Below are positions 1-15,000 of a stretch of DNA of 64,000 bases, piece by piece. Where the stretch lies: assembly GCF_022581195.2 (NCBI RefSeq), contig NC_061475.1, positions 4,712,001 through 4,776,000 of the forward strand. The letters run 5' to 3'. A model generated the notes under the pieces. The model was given only the letters and a program-made list of their open reading frames with translations, searched no databases and was not told the DNA's origin. The stretch's first letter is position 1, and each line of letters starts with the position of its first letter. The translations under genes were made by a program, and so were the position numbers. This stretch comes from Helicoverpa zea (taxonomy: Eukaryota > Arthropoda > Insecta > Lepidoptera > Noctuidae).

Positions 1-3000
1 TGAGATCTGCTAGACCCCTACATTATCCAGCGTTGTCCCAACTGTTGGCAAGAGCTCCTACTATATGCAAGGCCGCTAGGTAAGTAAAACTGCAATGAAA
101 AATAGAGAGTAAGCCCAGTAAACTTTGGAGCTTAAACATTTAAAAAAATATATTAAAAAAAAAATCTTGTTCCAGTAAATCACCATTCACTTAGTTATCA
201 GAAGTTGAAACATTCTTCACGCGATGTTCTTACCTTGATACCCACTTTGTTCCAAAATGTCTTGTGATTTATTGTTGAAAGATTGAACATAACACTCAGA
301 TACTCCCTACGTAGAGGTACCAAGTAAACGAAATATTAAAGAGTTTTGCTACAATATTTAGTAGCAAGTGGTCCTCAGATGAAATATATAGCCTATAACA
401 CCCACAGATAGCTTTTTATTGATGAAAGAATGTTTAAATTTTTTCAGAAAATACAGATAACCCCTTACACTAAATAATATTATATTTTTTCCAGCAAACA
501 CATTCTAGACGCTCTCCCGTACATAGCAAGTCCTGGCTCCGTGGAGCTAATCAAGGAGATGATAATAAAGAACTCGGTGGAAGAGGAGACGAGGCACGAG
601 TGGCTCATGTCTATGGCTATGATACCAAGGTAAGTAACCCCTTTTTACATCAATCTGTAATTTGCCAGTCAACATTGAACCTTATTCTTTAGTTGTCGCC
701 TATCCAAGAGCCCGACAGACAAACAAAATTTTAAAACATACTCTTCAAGGTATAAAAAAATTATCAATTTAACCCAAAAATCTCAGAACAATTATTTTAT
801 TCTGAATTCTACCAATAATTCTAAAGCAACTTGGTCAGTAATTAATAGTAACAAACCTAAATTCCCAACTGAAGACATTAAAGAACTGTTAATTGACAAT
901 CTTAAAATCACACAACCTTCTAAAATTGCAGAATCGTTTAATAACTACTATGCTGACTTAGTTCAACCAGAGAGTACTAATAATACCCCGAAAAAACAAA
1001 CTTGCACATACAATTCCCCGTTTTCTTTTTTTCTTGGCCCAGTCGATCCAACCGAAATTTTTTCAATCATAAACAACCTAAAAAATACAAAAAGTACTGG
1101 TTATGATGGTATTTGCGTAACAATTTTAAAACAATTCAGTCATATAATCTCACCCATACTGAGTCACATTATAAATCTCTGCTTTGAACAAGGTACCTTT
1201 CCGTCATCTTTAAAAACCACTGTAATTAAGCCAATTCATAAAAAAGATACCAAATCTGAAATGAAAAATTATAGGCCGATTGCTCTTATCCCTATATTTT
1301 CTAAAATATTTGAAAAGGCTATTTATAACCAACTCTATAACTATTTTGACAAAAACCACATCTTTTCCGACAAGCAAAAAGGTTTTAGGAAGAATATGTC
1401 CATAAACTTAGCTATATATGATTTTCTGAGTATGATCTATCCCAGAGTAGATGCTAGACAGCCGTCATTCGCTTTGTTTATGGATATGACAAAGGCCTTT
1501 GATTTTGTAGACCACTCAATTTTATTGAATAAACTGGAGATATATGGTATCAGAGGCAATGCCCTTAACTTAATTAAATCATATCTCACTAATAGAACTC
1601 AAGTCACGAGTATAACCAAAATTTGTCCTAGGAGTAAAATTGAAACTGAGTATGGATCAGGCCCTAGAATAGTTAAATTCGGAGTCCCTCAAGGCAGTGT
1701 TTTGGGTCCTTTGCTCTTCCTTATGTATATTAATGACCTTCCCAACTCAACCAATGATAGAATGGTGCTATTCGCAGATGATTGCATAGTTGTTTATAAT
1801 AATGAAAGTGATATCAATAGAAGTCTATGTTCCATAATAGAATGGTTGGAGAGTAACAACTTATTAATAAATCTAGATAAAACTAAACTCATGCATTTCA
1901 AACAAAAAACCAATCACAAATTAGATACAAAAGTAGAATATTTGGGAAAAGAAGTAGAACTAACCACAACAACTAAGTTTCTCGGAGTTCACATAGATAA
2001 TAACCTGAAGTGGCAAACACACATTGAATTCCTATGCAAAAAAATATCCCAATCGTCTTACAGCCTCTACCTACTATCCAAAAAAGTGAGCCTCCCCTCA
2101 CTACTTGTCGCATACCATGGTTATGTAGTTTCTAGGTTAAGATATGCAATAATCTTTTGGGGCAATGCTACTAATTGGGACAAGGTTTTTAAATGCCAAA
2201 AGAAATGCGTCCGTGCTATGTGTGGTCTGAAAAAAACTGACAGTTGCAGAGAACACTTCAAAAAACTTGGTTTACTTACAGTTCCATCAATTTATATACT
2301 AGAATCGGCTCTATTCATAAAACAAAATCCAAAATTATTTACGTTAGAATCTGGAACTCGTAATAGAAGTAGAATATATAATAACGTTAGCAGAAGATTT
2401 AAAACCACATTGTATGAAAAAAGTGTTTTCAACATGACCACTAAAATAATATGTTCATGCCGTGATCTGCCACACAGGGCATACAAATAGAAAAAGGAAA
2501 AAAAAAAATACAAACACAACTAATATTACACAATAGCAAAAACAAAAGAGATGAGGACCGAGTTTAATGTTGCAAATTATTGCCTAGTTTGACAAAAAAT
2601 CATTGACACAGTAATAAAAATTATCCATCAAAAAATTACATAATTTATGTTTAAAAATGTTTACATTCTCAATTTCTTTAATATCTTTTGGAATGTTATT
2701 ATAAATTATATTTAAGACCTATTATTGTACCTGTGTATCACAAATAAATGATTTGAATTTGAATTTGAATTTGTAAAGTTGAAAATATTTTGAAAAATTG
2801 TAGTAGCGTAGTGGCATAAATGTCCAACTGCGGCAGAAAGACTGTTATATTAATTACTAGCTTCCTCTATTGGTTTTATCCGCATCTCGTGAGAACTTCT
2901 CCACATACCCGGATAAAAAATATAGAATATAGCCTGTCTTGATAAATAAATTAGCGCGTTCAGCAAACAAACTCTTCAGCTTTCTAATGTTAATGTAGAT

Positions 3001-6000
3001 ATTGTCCTGTCGTTTATGTTGACGATAACTTTTGGCCTAAAAGAGGAAAGCTCATTAACAATTACTTGTTTTACTATTGAAATTCGCGATCATTTTACTG
3101 ATGGGTGACCACACTTTACTCACCAAGACTGTTTTTCAGGCCAAAGATGCAGATGTTGGACAGTATGCTAGAGTTGCTACAAAAACAGAAGAATGACAAA
3201 GTGATCAGTTTCACCGTATCGTCCATGGTACATTCCTATTGTAAACACAGTGGAAAGGAACGTGAGTATTTTGTATTACCAATAGAAAACTGCAAACAAT
3301 TTTTGATATAGTAATATCAAAATTAATTAAGTTTTTAATGTTACTTTTGTAATTTGTAACAACAATTAAACGTGATGACCGTGTCTGTCAAGTCATTGTA
3401 ATGTTGCAAATATATATATATATTTTTTTGTCAGGAAATTGTTCTTATGTAACATTAACACATTATGTTTTTAACCTTTAAAGAAAATAAATAAATCCAA
3501 CCAAACTTAACTTCTCAAGACAACATTTTCTTATGTTTTATTTTTTGTTCTCAGTACGTATATGCTGTGAAGAAGAAACCCCTATGGCTATCTTACAAGA
3601 ATTCGAAACTATCGTCCAAGAGATTGCGAGTAAGGGTGTCATCAAAACTAGAGAAGATAGGAATAATGTAAGTAACAAACTATCACATTTCAATTGTAGA
3701 CACAATCAATGTCATGCAATTTTCAACTTTAAGTGAAAGAGATAACGTTGAGTTTATCTTGTCTATTTTATTTCCTTCTTGAGTGGCTTATCATTTGTCT
3801 AGCCTTTTGCCAACTATGTTGGGGTCAGCTTCAAATCTGACCTGATACAGGTGACTACCAAAGCTTTACATGGAACAACTGCCTATTTGACCTCTTCAAC
3901 CCAGTCAACCGGGCAACGTGATACCCCTTGGCAAGACTGGTTGTCAGACTTCTGACTTTTGACTATTCGTGACGACTTGCTGGATGTTGATATCCATAAA
4001 TGAACATGTACATTCATATAAATTATGTTTTGAATTTTTCGAAATAAACATGATATTATCATAACGTTATCTATAAATTTTCTTCGTCCCACAGATAATA
4101 ATAGCAATAAAAGCCCTCGGCAACATCGGAGGCTACAGAAAGGAGTTTGCAGATGTACTAATGAATATAATCGGGGATAGTTTCGTGCCTGTGCCCGTTA
4201 GACTGACGGCTGTCGACGCGTTTAGAAGAACGCCTTGCGATGAAACTCGGTAATATATCTTAATTGAAATATCTTGTAATTTGATGTTTTTGAGTGTATC
4301 AATCAATTTTGTATGACTTTTCACATTTCACATGTGGGTTCTGTCTAGTGAAGTCTGTCTAGTAGATGTTCAATTTAATGCCTACACACACCCTAGTTTC
4401 TTTTTACCATTTGCTTTGTTTTCTGAAATCATAACGTATCTTTCATAAGATGTGCTGTGTGACACGTATGAGCAACCTTAGGCAAATTTTCGTAGAGACA
4501 ACAAATACATTTAGGTCGAAATTGGGCATTCACTGTAAAGGATGTAGTTTTTTTTAGGGGTCATACATGTCACTAGTTGGTAGTACTTTAAATCAATATT
4601 TTTACTCTTACAATAATTATAAACCCTCTTCTACAGGGAATATTTCCTAGAAACATTCCGTGCGGACTACATGAACTTAGAAGTACGTTTAGCGTCGTAC
4701 GTACAAGTTATGAAGTGCCCCGACCTCGGGACGCTGAGGAAAATCTTCCATACACTGCAGGATGAACCTGTTAACCAAGGTGAGATATTGATAAATTATA
4801 GTTCGGCCATTCAGAGAATGCGTTCCTGACACGTCGCGATTGAACTGACGACGTAACGTTGCAATGGCGTTGCAGTTACGATAAAAATATTTTTGCTGGT
4901 TGTTTACCGTTTTAACAATTGAGGAGCATTAAAACAACATTATTATATCAATAATCAATGAATGTTATTACGTCGTCAGTTCAATCGCGACGTGTCAGGA
5001 ACGCATTCTCTGAATGGCCGAACTATATAGATAAATAGGCTATATATTTGAATGTTATATATTTTATGGCGATCAAATTAAATTAAAGTTAATGGAAAAA
5101 GTTTATTTTGGATCTTGTGTGACTTTTTGGTGCAATGTATCTGTTTGTTTCCCAAATAGAATAAAAATAAATAAAAATGTTTAAAAGATTATATAAGTAG
5201 AAAAGCCAAACCTTTGCCCAAATACCCAAAAATCGGTTCACTAGACAGTTGGCGTCATATCTAAATTAAATTAATAAGTGACTTTAGTTCTATCAAACGT
5301 TTTTCTATTTTGCTGATAGAGGGTGTAAATAAGAAAAAATAGACTTTTCATTTGGTCTTACATTTTTTAATTCCATCTTACAACTATTTACTATGAAGTT
5401 TCATGTTCAATTTTTTAAGTAGATAATTGTTTTTAAGTAAAAGACATTTATGTAGGCCTTTTTATTACATCAATTATTCCTTTTTTTTTCAACAGTTACA
5501 ACATTCGTATGGAGTCATCTCAGGAACTTAGCAGAATCTTCCCTCCCTTCTCGCGTGGAAATACAGGGTCTGCTGTCAGGCAATCAGATACCGCATCTAG
5601 AAGATAGTCCAGATTTCAGAATGTACTCCAGGAATTACGAACAGGGCGTGTTCTTTGATCAGTATAATGCAGGTAAGTTATACTTAAAAAGACTTATAAA
5701 TATGTTCTACTTATGAACTTATGATACATAGTTTCAAGTACGTTTATTGAAATTAGGGCGATTAAATTAGCACAATTTCACGTTATTTACATTAGACATC
5801 ACCACCAAAAATTCCCCTTTTTACCGCTTCCTAATGTTATGGCTCACTGCCATAGTCGAGAAAATTTTTCTTGCAGGTAGATATTAAATCTTACACTTTT
5901 CTAGGACATGATCTAAAAACTATTGGTTTTTCAACAGGTGGTAATTATGAAGCGAACGTAGTATTCACTCCAGACTCTTACATACCGCGGTCTCTGTCAC

Positions 6001-9000
6001 TCAATCTCACTGTGGACATGTTCGGAGAATCTATCAACGTTTTTGAGGTAAGTTATGTTTTACATGTTATCTCCTTTTGCGCTTATCAAGGAATTTCTCC
6101 CTTTGTATGACATACCTATATTAATTTATGGGCTCGACAGCCATGTGGAAAATAATTTGGTTGACACCCTCATGCCTTTATTCATTTCAGCTAAAGGCTA
6201 GAACTTATAGCCTTTGTGGATGGAAAAAAATGTAGTCTTAATTATTTTTTTCGCTAGCATAATAATTTCGAAATTATTTATGCCTACTTTACTTAATTTA
6301 AAAATGCGAGAGGAACTCAGTCTGCCTGTCGGGCTTTCACGCCACTGAACACGTAACGTACTTAAATAAAATGTTCTACACAATACTGTAGGAAATATAT
6401 AGCAGACAAATTTTTATCCGGGTGCAGGAAGAAATTGGTGGAACCGCTGGCAGAAACCAGATTCCCTAATAAAATATCTAATTCCAGATGAAAGCCCGCG
6501 GCGAGGGTTTTGAGCGCTACTTCGAGCGTTTCTTCGGCAACAACGGTCCACTCAACAAGAACAAACTTACTGAGAAGATAGCCAACCATCGCTTCTTCAG
6601 GTCCACTAATGAGGCTGATGAAGTTAGGGAGAAGATCGATAATCTGGAGTATAAGAATGAGGCTTTGAAACATAGGTATGGATTTTTTGCGATCATAAAA
6701 CAACAGGAAAGAAAGAATTTACAACGGTAATGCTATCTTAAGAAATCTCTTCGAGCATACCTGTGAAAGGCAAATAGGTTTAAAAGCGACGTAGACAGTG
6801 TGTGTATTATCATAATTAAGTGAGTTGATAAGGAGAAAATATTATTTTTCATTAATATTACACATTCTTACATTCAATATTGCGCATACTACGCAGCTTA
6901 CAGACAGTCTAGAAAAGTAAGTTTTCTAAGCTATCACTTAAACTTATTTTTTCTTACGGTTTTAATGCCTTACCTTTAGCTACTAAAGTTTCACCGTGAT
7001 ATGCAACAATCGAAAAAAATGCATAATATTACCTACATTTACTACACACTAATCAAATTTAAACACATTTAAACACAATAGCTTTAAAATAACGGAAAAA
7101 TTGACTTAGGTTTTAGGTATATCCTGGGAAATTAAAAACTGAATCTCAAATGCTCTGTTCTTACATTTTTCAACAATTAATTAATATTTCTTGTATATCT
7201 AGGTTCCCAATGGCAGAACTAGGTATCAAAGTGTTTGGCAATGAGATATCCTACTGGAATGCCGAAGGTGACGAGGAGATTATGAAGTCTTTAGCCAGAT
7301 TGAACCCACAACTCAGAGTTTTGGAAATACTTTCTGGAAAGGTAAGTCTGTTCTTGTTTCATGTTAATTGAAGATATCTAGAGCTACAGGTAATATTTCT
7401 GTTAACAATGTAAAAAATATTACCCAAGTCTTACATATTTCCGAACGTTGAATTACATAAAAACCTAAAGAGCTTGTAAGCCTTTTTGCACTGTTGACGT
7501 TTTTACTCCTTCACGCAAAAAATACTGAACCGATTAGAATGAAAATTAACACAAATATAAATGGTACTTTGGAGACTAAGAAAAGTCGTGGTGGCCTAGT
7601 GGGCAAAGAACCTCTCGAGTATGAGGGCGCGGGTTCAATTCCAAGTCAGGCAAGTACCAATGCAACTTTTCTAAGTTTGTATGTACTTTCTAAGTATAGC
7701 TTAGACACCAAATGACTGTGTTTCGGATGGCACGTTAAACTGTAGGTCCCGGCTGTCATTGAACATCCTTGGCAGTCGTTACGGGTAGTCAGAAGCCAGT
7801 AAGTCTGACACCAGTCTAATCAAGGGGTATCGGGTTGCCTGGGTAACTGGGTTGAGGAGGTCAGATAGGCAGTCGCTTCTTGTAAAGCACTGGTACTCAG
7901 CTGAATCCGGTTAGACTGGAAGCCGACCCCAACATAGTTGGGAAAAGGCTCGGAGGATGACTTTGGAGACTAAGATATGCTACTTTTTACCGAGTTTTAG
8001 AAGCTGTTTCCCTCTTGATGTGGATGAAACCACGGAAAATTAATTCTTGAAACCCAATTTTTGTTCTCTTCATAGGAAATTTAATACAACAAAGCGTCCC
8101 TATTCCTGGACACGACATTCTCAGTGCCCACGGGGTCAGGCCTGCCTATGAACATGAACCTCATGGGTACCAGCTATGTCAACACTAACATGTCTGGCAC
8201 AGTCAGACTTACTGACACTAAGTTTGTTTTTATACGCTTTCACTCAAAAACGACTGAACCGATTTGGTTGAAATTTAACACAGAGACACATGGTACTTTT
8301 GGGAGGCAAATGGGCTACTTTTGATCCGGTTATTTTAAGTCGTTTTCTCCATAGGTGGAAAAGAATCTAAAAAATTGCATTCTACAAGCATTATTTTTCT
8401 TGTCTGTATAGGAAATTTCATATAACAAAGCGTCCCTATTCCTGGACACGACATTCTCAGTGCCCACGGGGTCAGGCCTGCCTATGAACATGAATCTCAT
8501 GGGAACCAGCTATGTCAACACTAAGATGTCGGGTACAGTCACTGATAAATATGCGCAGTCCGGTAATCTGGACTTTGAGGGGAAATTGAGGCCGAGGTAA
8601 GTTGGTACTTTAATAATTTGCTATGTATTTTTTATAATATTTTGATGTAGATAGGTGATTCTTTTGATTTCGTAAATACTTAAAGGACTTCTAGTTTTTA
8701 TTTTGTTTCAGACTTTTAATTATACTTACAATTCAAACAATTATTATTATTTTGTAGTTGTAGACAATATCTAACTATAATAAAATAGTTTTTTTTTTAT
8801 TTGTACCAGCACATCGTATTTTTATATCCCTGTTTCATGTCCCATATGTCCGTTGTATATTTTTCCCTCCATTCCACAGTATATGTTCACTTTTATGTCC
8901 CATTTCCTCTCTCTGTATCCCCATTGTCTCCTTTCCTTTCTGTTTCACAAACACTTATTTTCAAAGTACCTCTAGTTAAGTCTTGGACAATCTCTTTCAG

Positions 9001-12000
9001 CCCTCTTGTTTCTCCCTATATCCTTACATCTAGTTTCTTTAGTTATTACAATATAAACTTCCAGTGTGGCAGTAAACATAGCAGCGACAATGAGCGTGGA
9101 CGCAGGTGGTCTCAGTTCGAGCGGTATTCGCGTCAACTGGCGTCTATACACGGCCACCGCAGTGGAAGCCAAGCTGAAGATACGGGGATTGGCTCAATTG
9201 AAACTCGATTTAAGTCTGCCTATTGATAAGCAGGAGATTTTTGCTGCTAAGTAAGTATTTGGTCATAATTTTAATTATTTTTTTCTTCGATTTTTATAGC
9301 TAAGTTAGTAGTACATACTTGTAAATTATTTAGTTTTGTTTTTATTGTATTTTAATCCTAACTAATATTATAAATGAGAAAGTAACTCTGTCTGTCTTTC
9401 TGTCTGTCTGTCTGTCTGTCTTTTCTTCACGCCTAAACTACTGAATCGATTTGTGTGAAATTTGGTACAGATATTAGTTTGAAACTTGAGAAAGGACAGG
9501 ATAGTTTTTATTACAAAAAAATATAAAAATAAAATTTATTCCGGATAGAATATATAGCGCCACCTATTACATTATACCAAAAATCTACCGGAAGTTACTA
9601 TTCCACGCGAAAGAAGTCGCGGGCAAAAGCTAGTTAGTGTATACAAGCTGTTGATTTGCATCCGTGCCATATTCAAGGAGGTAATTATGCTAATGATTCT
9701 CGACCCAAATCAATAAAAAAATTGGTACGTAATTTTTTTTCTTTAATTTTTTTTCGGAATTCCGTAAATGTCATCTAGCCTTATTTAAACTTGGTGCGTA
9801 TGTTACTGGCGTTAAAACCGTGCTGCACCCTGACACAAACGCAAACACAAAGCATGCGCAACGATCACTCATAAATTTCATTCATAAAATTGGATTACTT
9901 CGGAAATACCACGACATTACAATGACAAAAAAAGCAGTGCATATTAGTTATTTCCCATCTACTGTAATTCCAATGGATTATTTAGGTATTGTATGTCCTC
10001 CTCCTGAGCTATGGCACAAATGCAAATCAACACCTTGTATAATAAAGAGTACATCTATCTATTTTACATTTAGTAATTTTAGTTTATTTTAGACCTTGGC
10101 AGGGTAGGTTAATCTAGGTGTAGCATCACTTTGGGCAATCACTCAGAATCTTAGGCCCGATGTTACGTGTTACCAATAAAGTATCAGTTAGTTAAAAATG
10201 GTATCTGCCAAGTGCCAGAAATAAGCTGCTTATAATTTCTGCCATATATGTATCCTTCTCCTTGTGAGAGGAGGCCTGTGCCCAGCAGTGGGACGATAAA
10301 AAAGGCTGTAACTGTATGTATTGCTATCCGAGACCTTTAAAACCAAAATGTATAGTTTATCTGCTGATAGGCTATCAGAGACTGTATAAGTACCATTACT
10401 CACCTTACTCTTTTTACTTTAGGTCGGAACTTATAATCCTTCACGGTGATAAAGAGCAACAACAACAAGGTTTGAACAAGAATAGAATAGAACAGAATAC
10501 TTGTAGCTGGTCTACCTTCGATAAGGCTATTGGTATCAAGATGTGTGCCTCTTATCAGGTGAGTGGAATTAATGAAGTGCCAGCTTTACTCGGTTTACTC
10601 GATTATGGAGAGTGATAGTAAAATTATCTCATCATCTACGTAGCCGTTCCTAATTTTTTTAGGTTCGGCTTCTAGTCTGGAACGCATCGACGAGGGAAAA
10701 GTTCGAAGAAAATAAACTGTAAAATATTGACACTGACGCACAATGCCCGTATGTGACAGTAAGACGTTACTACCTTTCTGAACTAACTAATTAGTCAACT
10801 AACCGTATCGACTGTCAAAAATGTACAAATGACAACCGAGACCCGAGACTTGAACAAAGAATATGAATCTGAGCTTTCAGAAAAACTGTCCAAGACATGA
10901 CTAACCACACTTAATCTGAACATGTGGTCGACCTGAGAAGCTGCAATTTCAGAAATATACTAAAGCAAATTTTTCATGTTCCAAAATTACACAAATGAAC
11001 TCAAATATATTTTCACATTTCAGTTCCCAAACATGACGAATCTCCGCAACGCCCCATACTTCCTAATGAGTGGACCTGCCAAATACATCCTCTCTCTAGA
11101 GAAGGCAGATCCCACAGCTGACACATACGCCTTCCAGTACAAGTGGGACAAGAACGAGACCAGTAACGTTGTTAGCTTCTCTTTCGATACTCCTGATAGT
11201 AAGGTAAAGTAAAATATAGCTGAAAAATAGGAGAGGTTATTGCTCATCTTCTGCTTTCCACTTAAACATAGTTACGTATATACAAAATAAAAATACATTG
11301 ATTGAAAGTTGCTCCTCTTTGGGAAGTTGATTAAAAATAATGAATCGAAGGCGTTATTGTTTTTTGATCTTATTTCAATTTTATTTTATTGTAATCATTT
11401 TTAATTGGTCCTGAAAGTATAATTGTTTGTTTGTGCTTAATTATTAATTTTGGTAACCAAATTACTTCTTCTTAATTTTTTTTTTAATTCACAATTTAAT
11501 AACCGCATTTTCTTTGCATGTGGTGTTAGCCTTTAAGAAATTGTTACACGTGCTTTTATATGTATTACTCAAGTTTGTAAAAATGTAATGTGTAAACAAT
11601 TGTTGGCTGACCTTAATAAAATAAATAAATAAATAAATACTCTATTAACCTGACATTCAACTGATTATCGACATTGCCATCTCCTTAAACGAAGATTTTT
11701 CTGCGTAAGAAAAAATATGGTCACCATAGTATTTGACACTTAATATATAATGCTATATTAGTAACATATATTATTTCTTAAGAAATAGTTATCCCTATAA
11801 AACACATAATATTGTAACAAGAAATATAACACTGTCATTACTTCCACAGGAAAAACGAATGATCAACGCAGTTTTATCGATATCGAATACCTCAAGCACA
11901 GCACTATTAACCCTCCAATCAGAGAAGAGCACGTTAATAGCTAAAGCTATGTATCGAAACATGCCTTTAGATAAATCTCTATCGGCTAGTCTAGACGTGG

Positions 12001-15000
12001 ATGGTAGGAAACAGTTCGATACGGTGATGTCGATAAAAAGGCATGATATTAAATACGGGTTTGTGTGGATACCACATGCCTATTGGGTCGTCGATAATGA
12101 GAGGGTTGCAGAACTTTCTGGTGAGTTATTATTATTTATTGGCCCAAACTTTCCGACCTACCAGTCTCGAAGAACTTTATTTTTAAAACTGTTTCTCTAT
12201 TTACCAAAGTTTTTTTCTAAATATGCAACTATCAAGTAAAACATTTAAGAAAGACAAGGCGACTAAAGCTGAATTAGTTTAAAAATGTGCTTTATAGAAT
12301 TAAAATACCCATTACACAGAGCCAACATCGGACTGTTCGAAATACTTATCTTCCTCTCTTTCTCAAGGATTTTATTAACGGCAATACTTATAGGTACTTT
12401 TTCATCTCTCCGTCTATGAACCATTTAACAATTTGGCACATACCTGTAACCTTATTCACTCTTCACAGGTGTAATAAAAGTAAAATCCAAAGGCAGCGTC
12501 ACCCAAAGCGACATAGAAGCCGAATTTCAAACGAAACAGCTAGCCAGCCACTTATTAGGCTACTACACTATAAACGGACCAACCCACGGAGCTAAACTAC
12601 AGTTCGATTATCAATTCTATAAAAGTCCTAAACAAACGATTAAAATAGAAGGGATTTATAGTGAGAGGACGGGAGCGTTTAGACATGATATGTATGGAGA
12701 TCTGTCTATGCAGTTTACCGCTTACCCTGGATATAACTTCTATACTGTTTTGAAGAATGTTGTAAGTATTCTTCATTTTTTTTAGTTACAATTTGCTGTT
12801 AATTTAGTTTAGTAGTATGTCTGTTTTAGGAGTAAAAGAAATGGCGTTAGATAGACAATAATTTTCAACTTTTTTCGTAATAGATATTGATAATTTACAG
12901 CCCCTTTTGCTTAGTTTGAAATTACCATGTTATTAAATTATTATTATTTGTTTATTGGTCTGTTTAAGCTAAGTAATTTGGCATCATGATTATGCTTTCA
13001 GTATATATTTTTATAAACAACATGTAACGTAATTAACGCACACCCTCAAACACCCCAATTAGAATAGTATGTTATATTCATAATACATACACTGAATTTT
13101 TAATTTAGCATGTATATGTATTGTTATTTACTAAATTAGTTATACCAATTCTTGGTGAACTTTTTGGTCACCAAGAATTGGTATTGCTACTACGCACGCA
13201 AATATCGCGTCGCGCGCCGCTCGACTCGACACAACATAACGAAACTACGGAAAAAGCCGACAATACACGAAGTCTTATTACTTTGAGTTACGGTCTATTT
13301 GAATTTGTTTTGACAGTACAGGGTTAATATGACAATAATTTCCGTAGTTTTAATTATTTTTGGGATAAAAAATTACCTATATTAAAAATGATATAAATCG
13401 ATTCAGTAAACGATTCTGAACAAACTAATTTCAGGATGTGCGTTAATTAAGTTACATGTTGTATAACCAGTAAACATAATTATTTTTTATATACTCTTTA
13501 CATATCCATATTAATCCTCTTTCTTTTTCTCAGAAAACGCAATCCCACGTGGATATAGGCTTCAATGTAAGCGCATCCCGGGAAAATAAAGACGACCCCG
13601 CCTTCACGTTCGCGTTCACCCGCGCGGATCGTCTGACCGGCATGAAGTTAGACACGCGACTGACGTTACAGCGACCACGGCTCGTTGATATGAGGTTCCA
13701 ATTTGAAGGGGTGAGTGGGTAAAATTAATGAGTTTTCTGTGTATTTTTCTAGGGTTTTAGCCACTGAACACCTCTTCACTTGAAAAAAATACCAGCTTTA
13801 GGGTGCTTACATAAAGAAACAGGTTTCCGGTACAGACAAACCTGTACGAAAGAAACAGGTAAGAAACAGGTAAGTTACAACCTGTTTCTTTATAAGTGAG
13901 TGAATAGGATTGTATTGAAATATTATACCTGCACTGATCGGTACCTACCCGTACAGGTTTGTCTGTACCGGAAACCTGTTTCTTTATGTAAGCACCCTAT
14001 TCCCTAATAATACTTTGTTTCATCACGCTAACTTATATTATAAAGGCGAAAGTTTGTATGTCGATGTTTTTTTTTTATATATAGGCTCGAGTTTTGCTGT
14101 TTTTTTTTTTGTCATGATTTTATGAAATAACGGCTGAACCGATTTTGATTAAACTTTTATCAGTGTACCAAGGCAATCCACGGCAAAATTTCATTTGTTA
14201 TATCATTTCAGTTCATTACATAATTTAAGCATTGCTTTAATCAGCACCTTCATTCCATATCAACAGATCGGCCCAAAATACACAGCGGTGGCCCTTCTGA
14301 ACTTCAACCCGAAATCTCGCGAGATCCTAGTGTCGGGCTACCTGTTCTTCCCTCCTGGCACACAGTTGTATCTGGATGCTGAACTCAACATGACCCTGCC
14401 GACGTTACACCCTTGTGTCATTAAGACGAAGGTGCATGAGAAAATGCCCAATGATTATCAAGTAAGTGGTTTCTTTAGTAAATACGTAATACGTACGTAC
14501 GTAACTTGAAAAAACCAGAACTTAAAATAGATTGGGACCCTAAGATTATGATATTTAGGTGTAGGGGTAACCATGATAGGATTAAAATAGACAAAAGAAC
14601 TTGCAATTTGAGACACTTGAGACTAAAACAATGTAAAACTAGGCAAAATATAGGATTTCCTCCTACTAAAAGTCAGAAATCAGTGGTTGACTGTCTCCAA
14701 AAGACAAGTGCTTAAACTATTCTCAAAGTCTTCTCTAAAACAGACAAACTACCTACATAATCAAGGACTTCTTTAAAATAGACACAGGTACTTAAAAAAA
14801 CAAACCAAATGCTAAATTAACCGGTTGTGAACTAAAACCATGTAAAAGGTAAAAGTGGTTTTATTTCCTTGCGTGAGTTTAAGACTACTGGAATATACCT
14901 CTATAATTTAAAAGTAAACTCCTGGTCTATTCCACTTCAATCGCCAACCATAGACCAAACCCTTTAAACACCAAACTCCTTCCTAGGTAAACGCAGCAGG

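Larger units (their letters stand above)
1..7341 (+). other. Apoltp: apoLTP exons 1-10: end of LPD_N and DUF1943
   Basis: Exons: 1-79 (partial), 495-629, 3140-3261, 3555-3667, 4095-4249, 4637-4779, 5496-5672, 5938-6047, 6488-6675, 7203-7341. Exons 1-6 encode the alpha-helical end of the vitellogenin-N domain (peptides such as DALPYIASPGSVELIKEM and ALGNIGGYRKEF). Exons 7-9 carry the hallmark DUF1943 start (YSRNYEQG, then GGNYEANVVF, PRSLSLNLTVDMFGES, ARGEGFERYFERFFG). In large lipid transfer proteins these parts form the helical shell and beta sheets of the lipid pocket. Intron 2 holds a LINE, intron 6 a foldback MITE. No clear furin site was seen in this part. Confidence 0.9.

Noticed and set aside
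9820..10092. 90-codon ORF
   Set aside because: Lies in an interspersed repeat; the second copy at 32.4 kb does not keep the frame.
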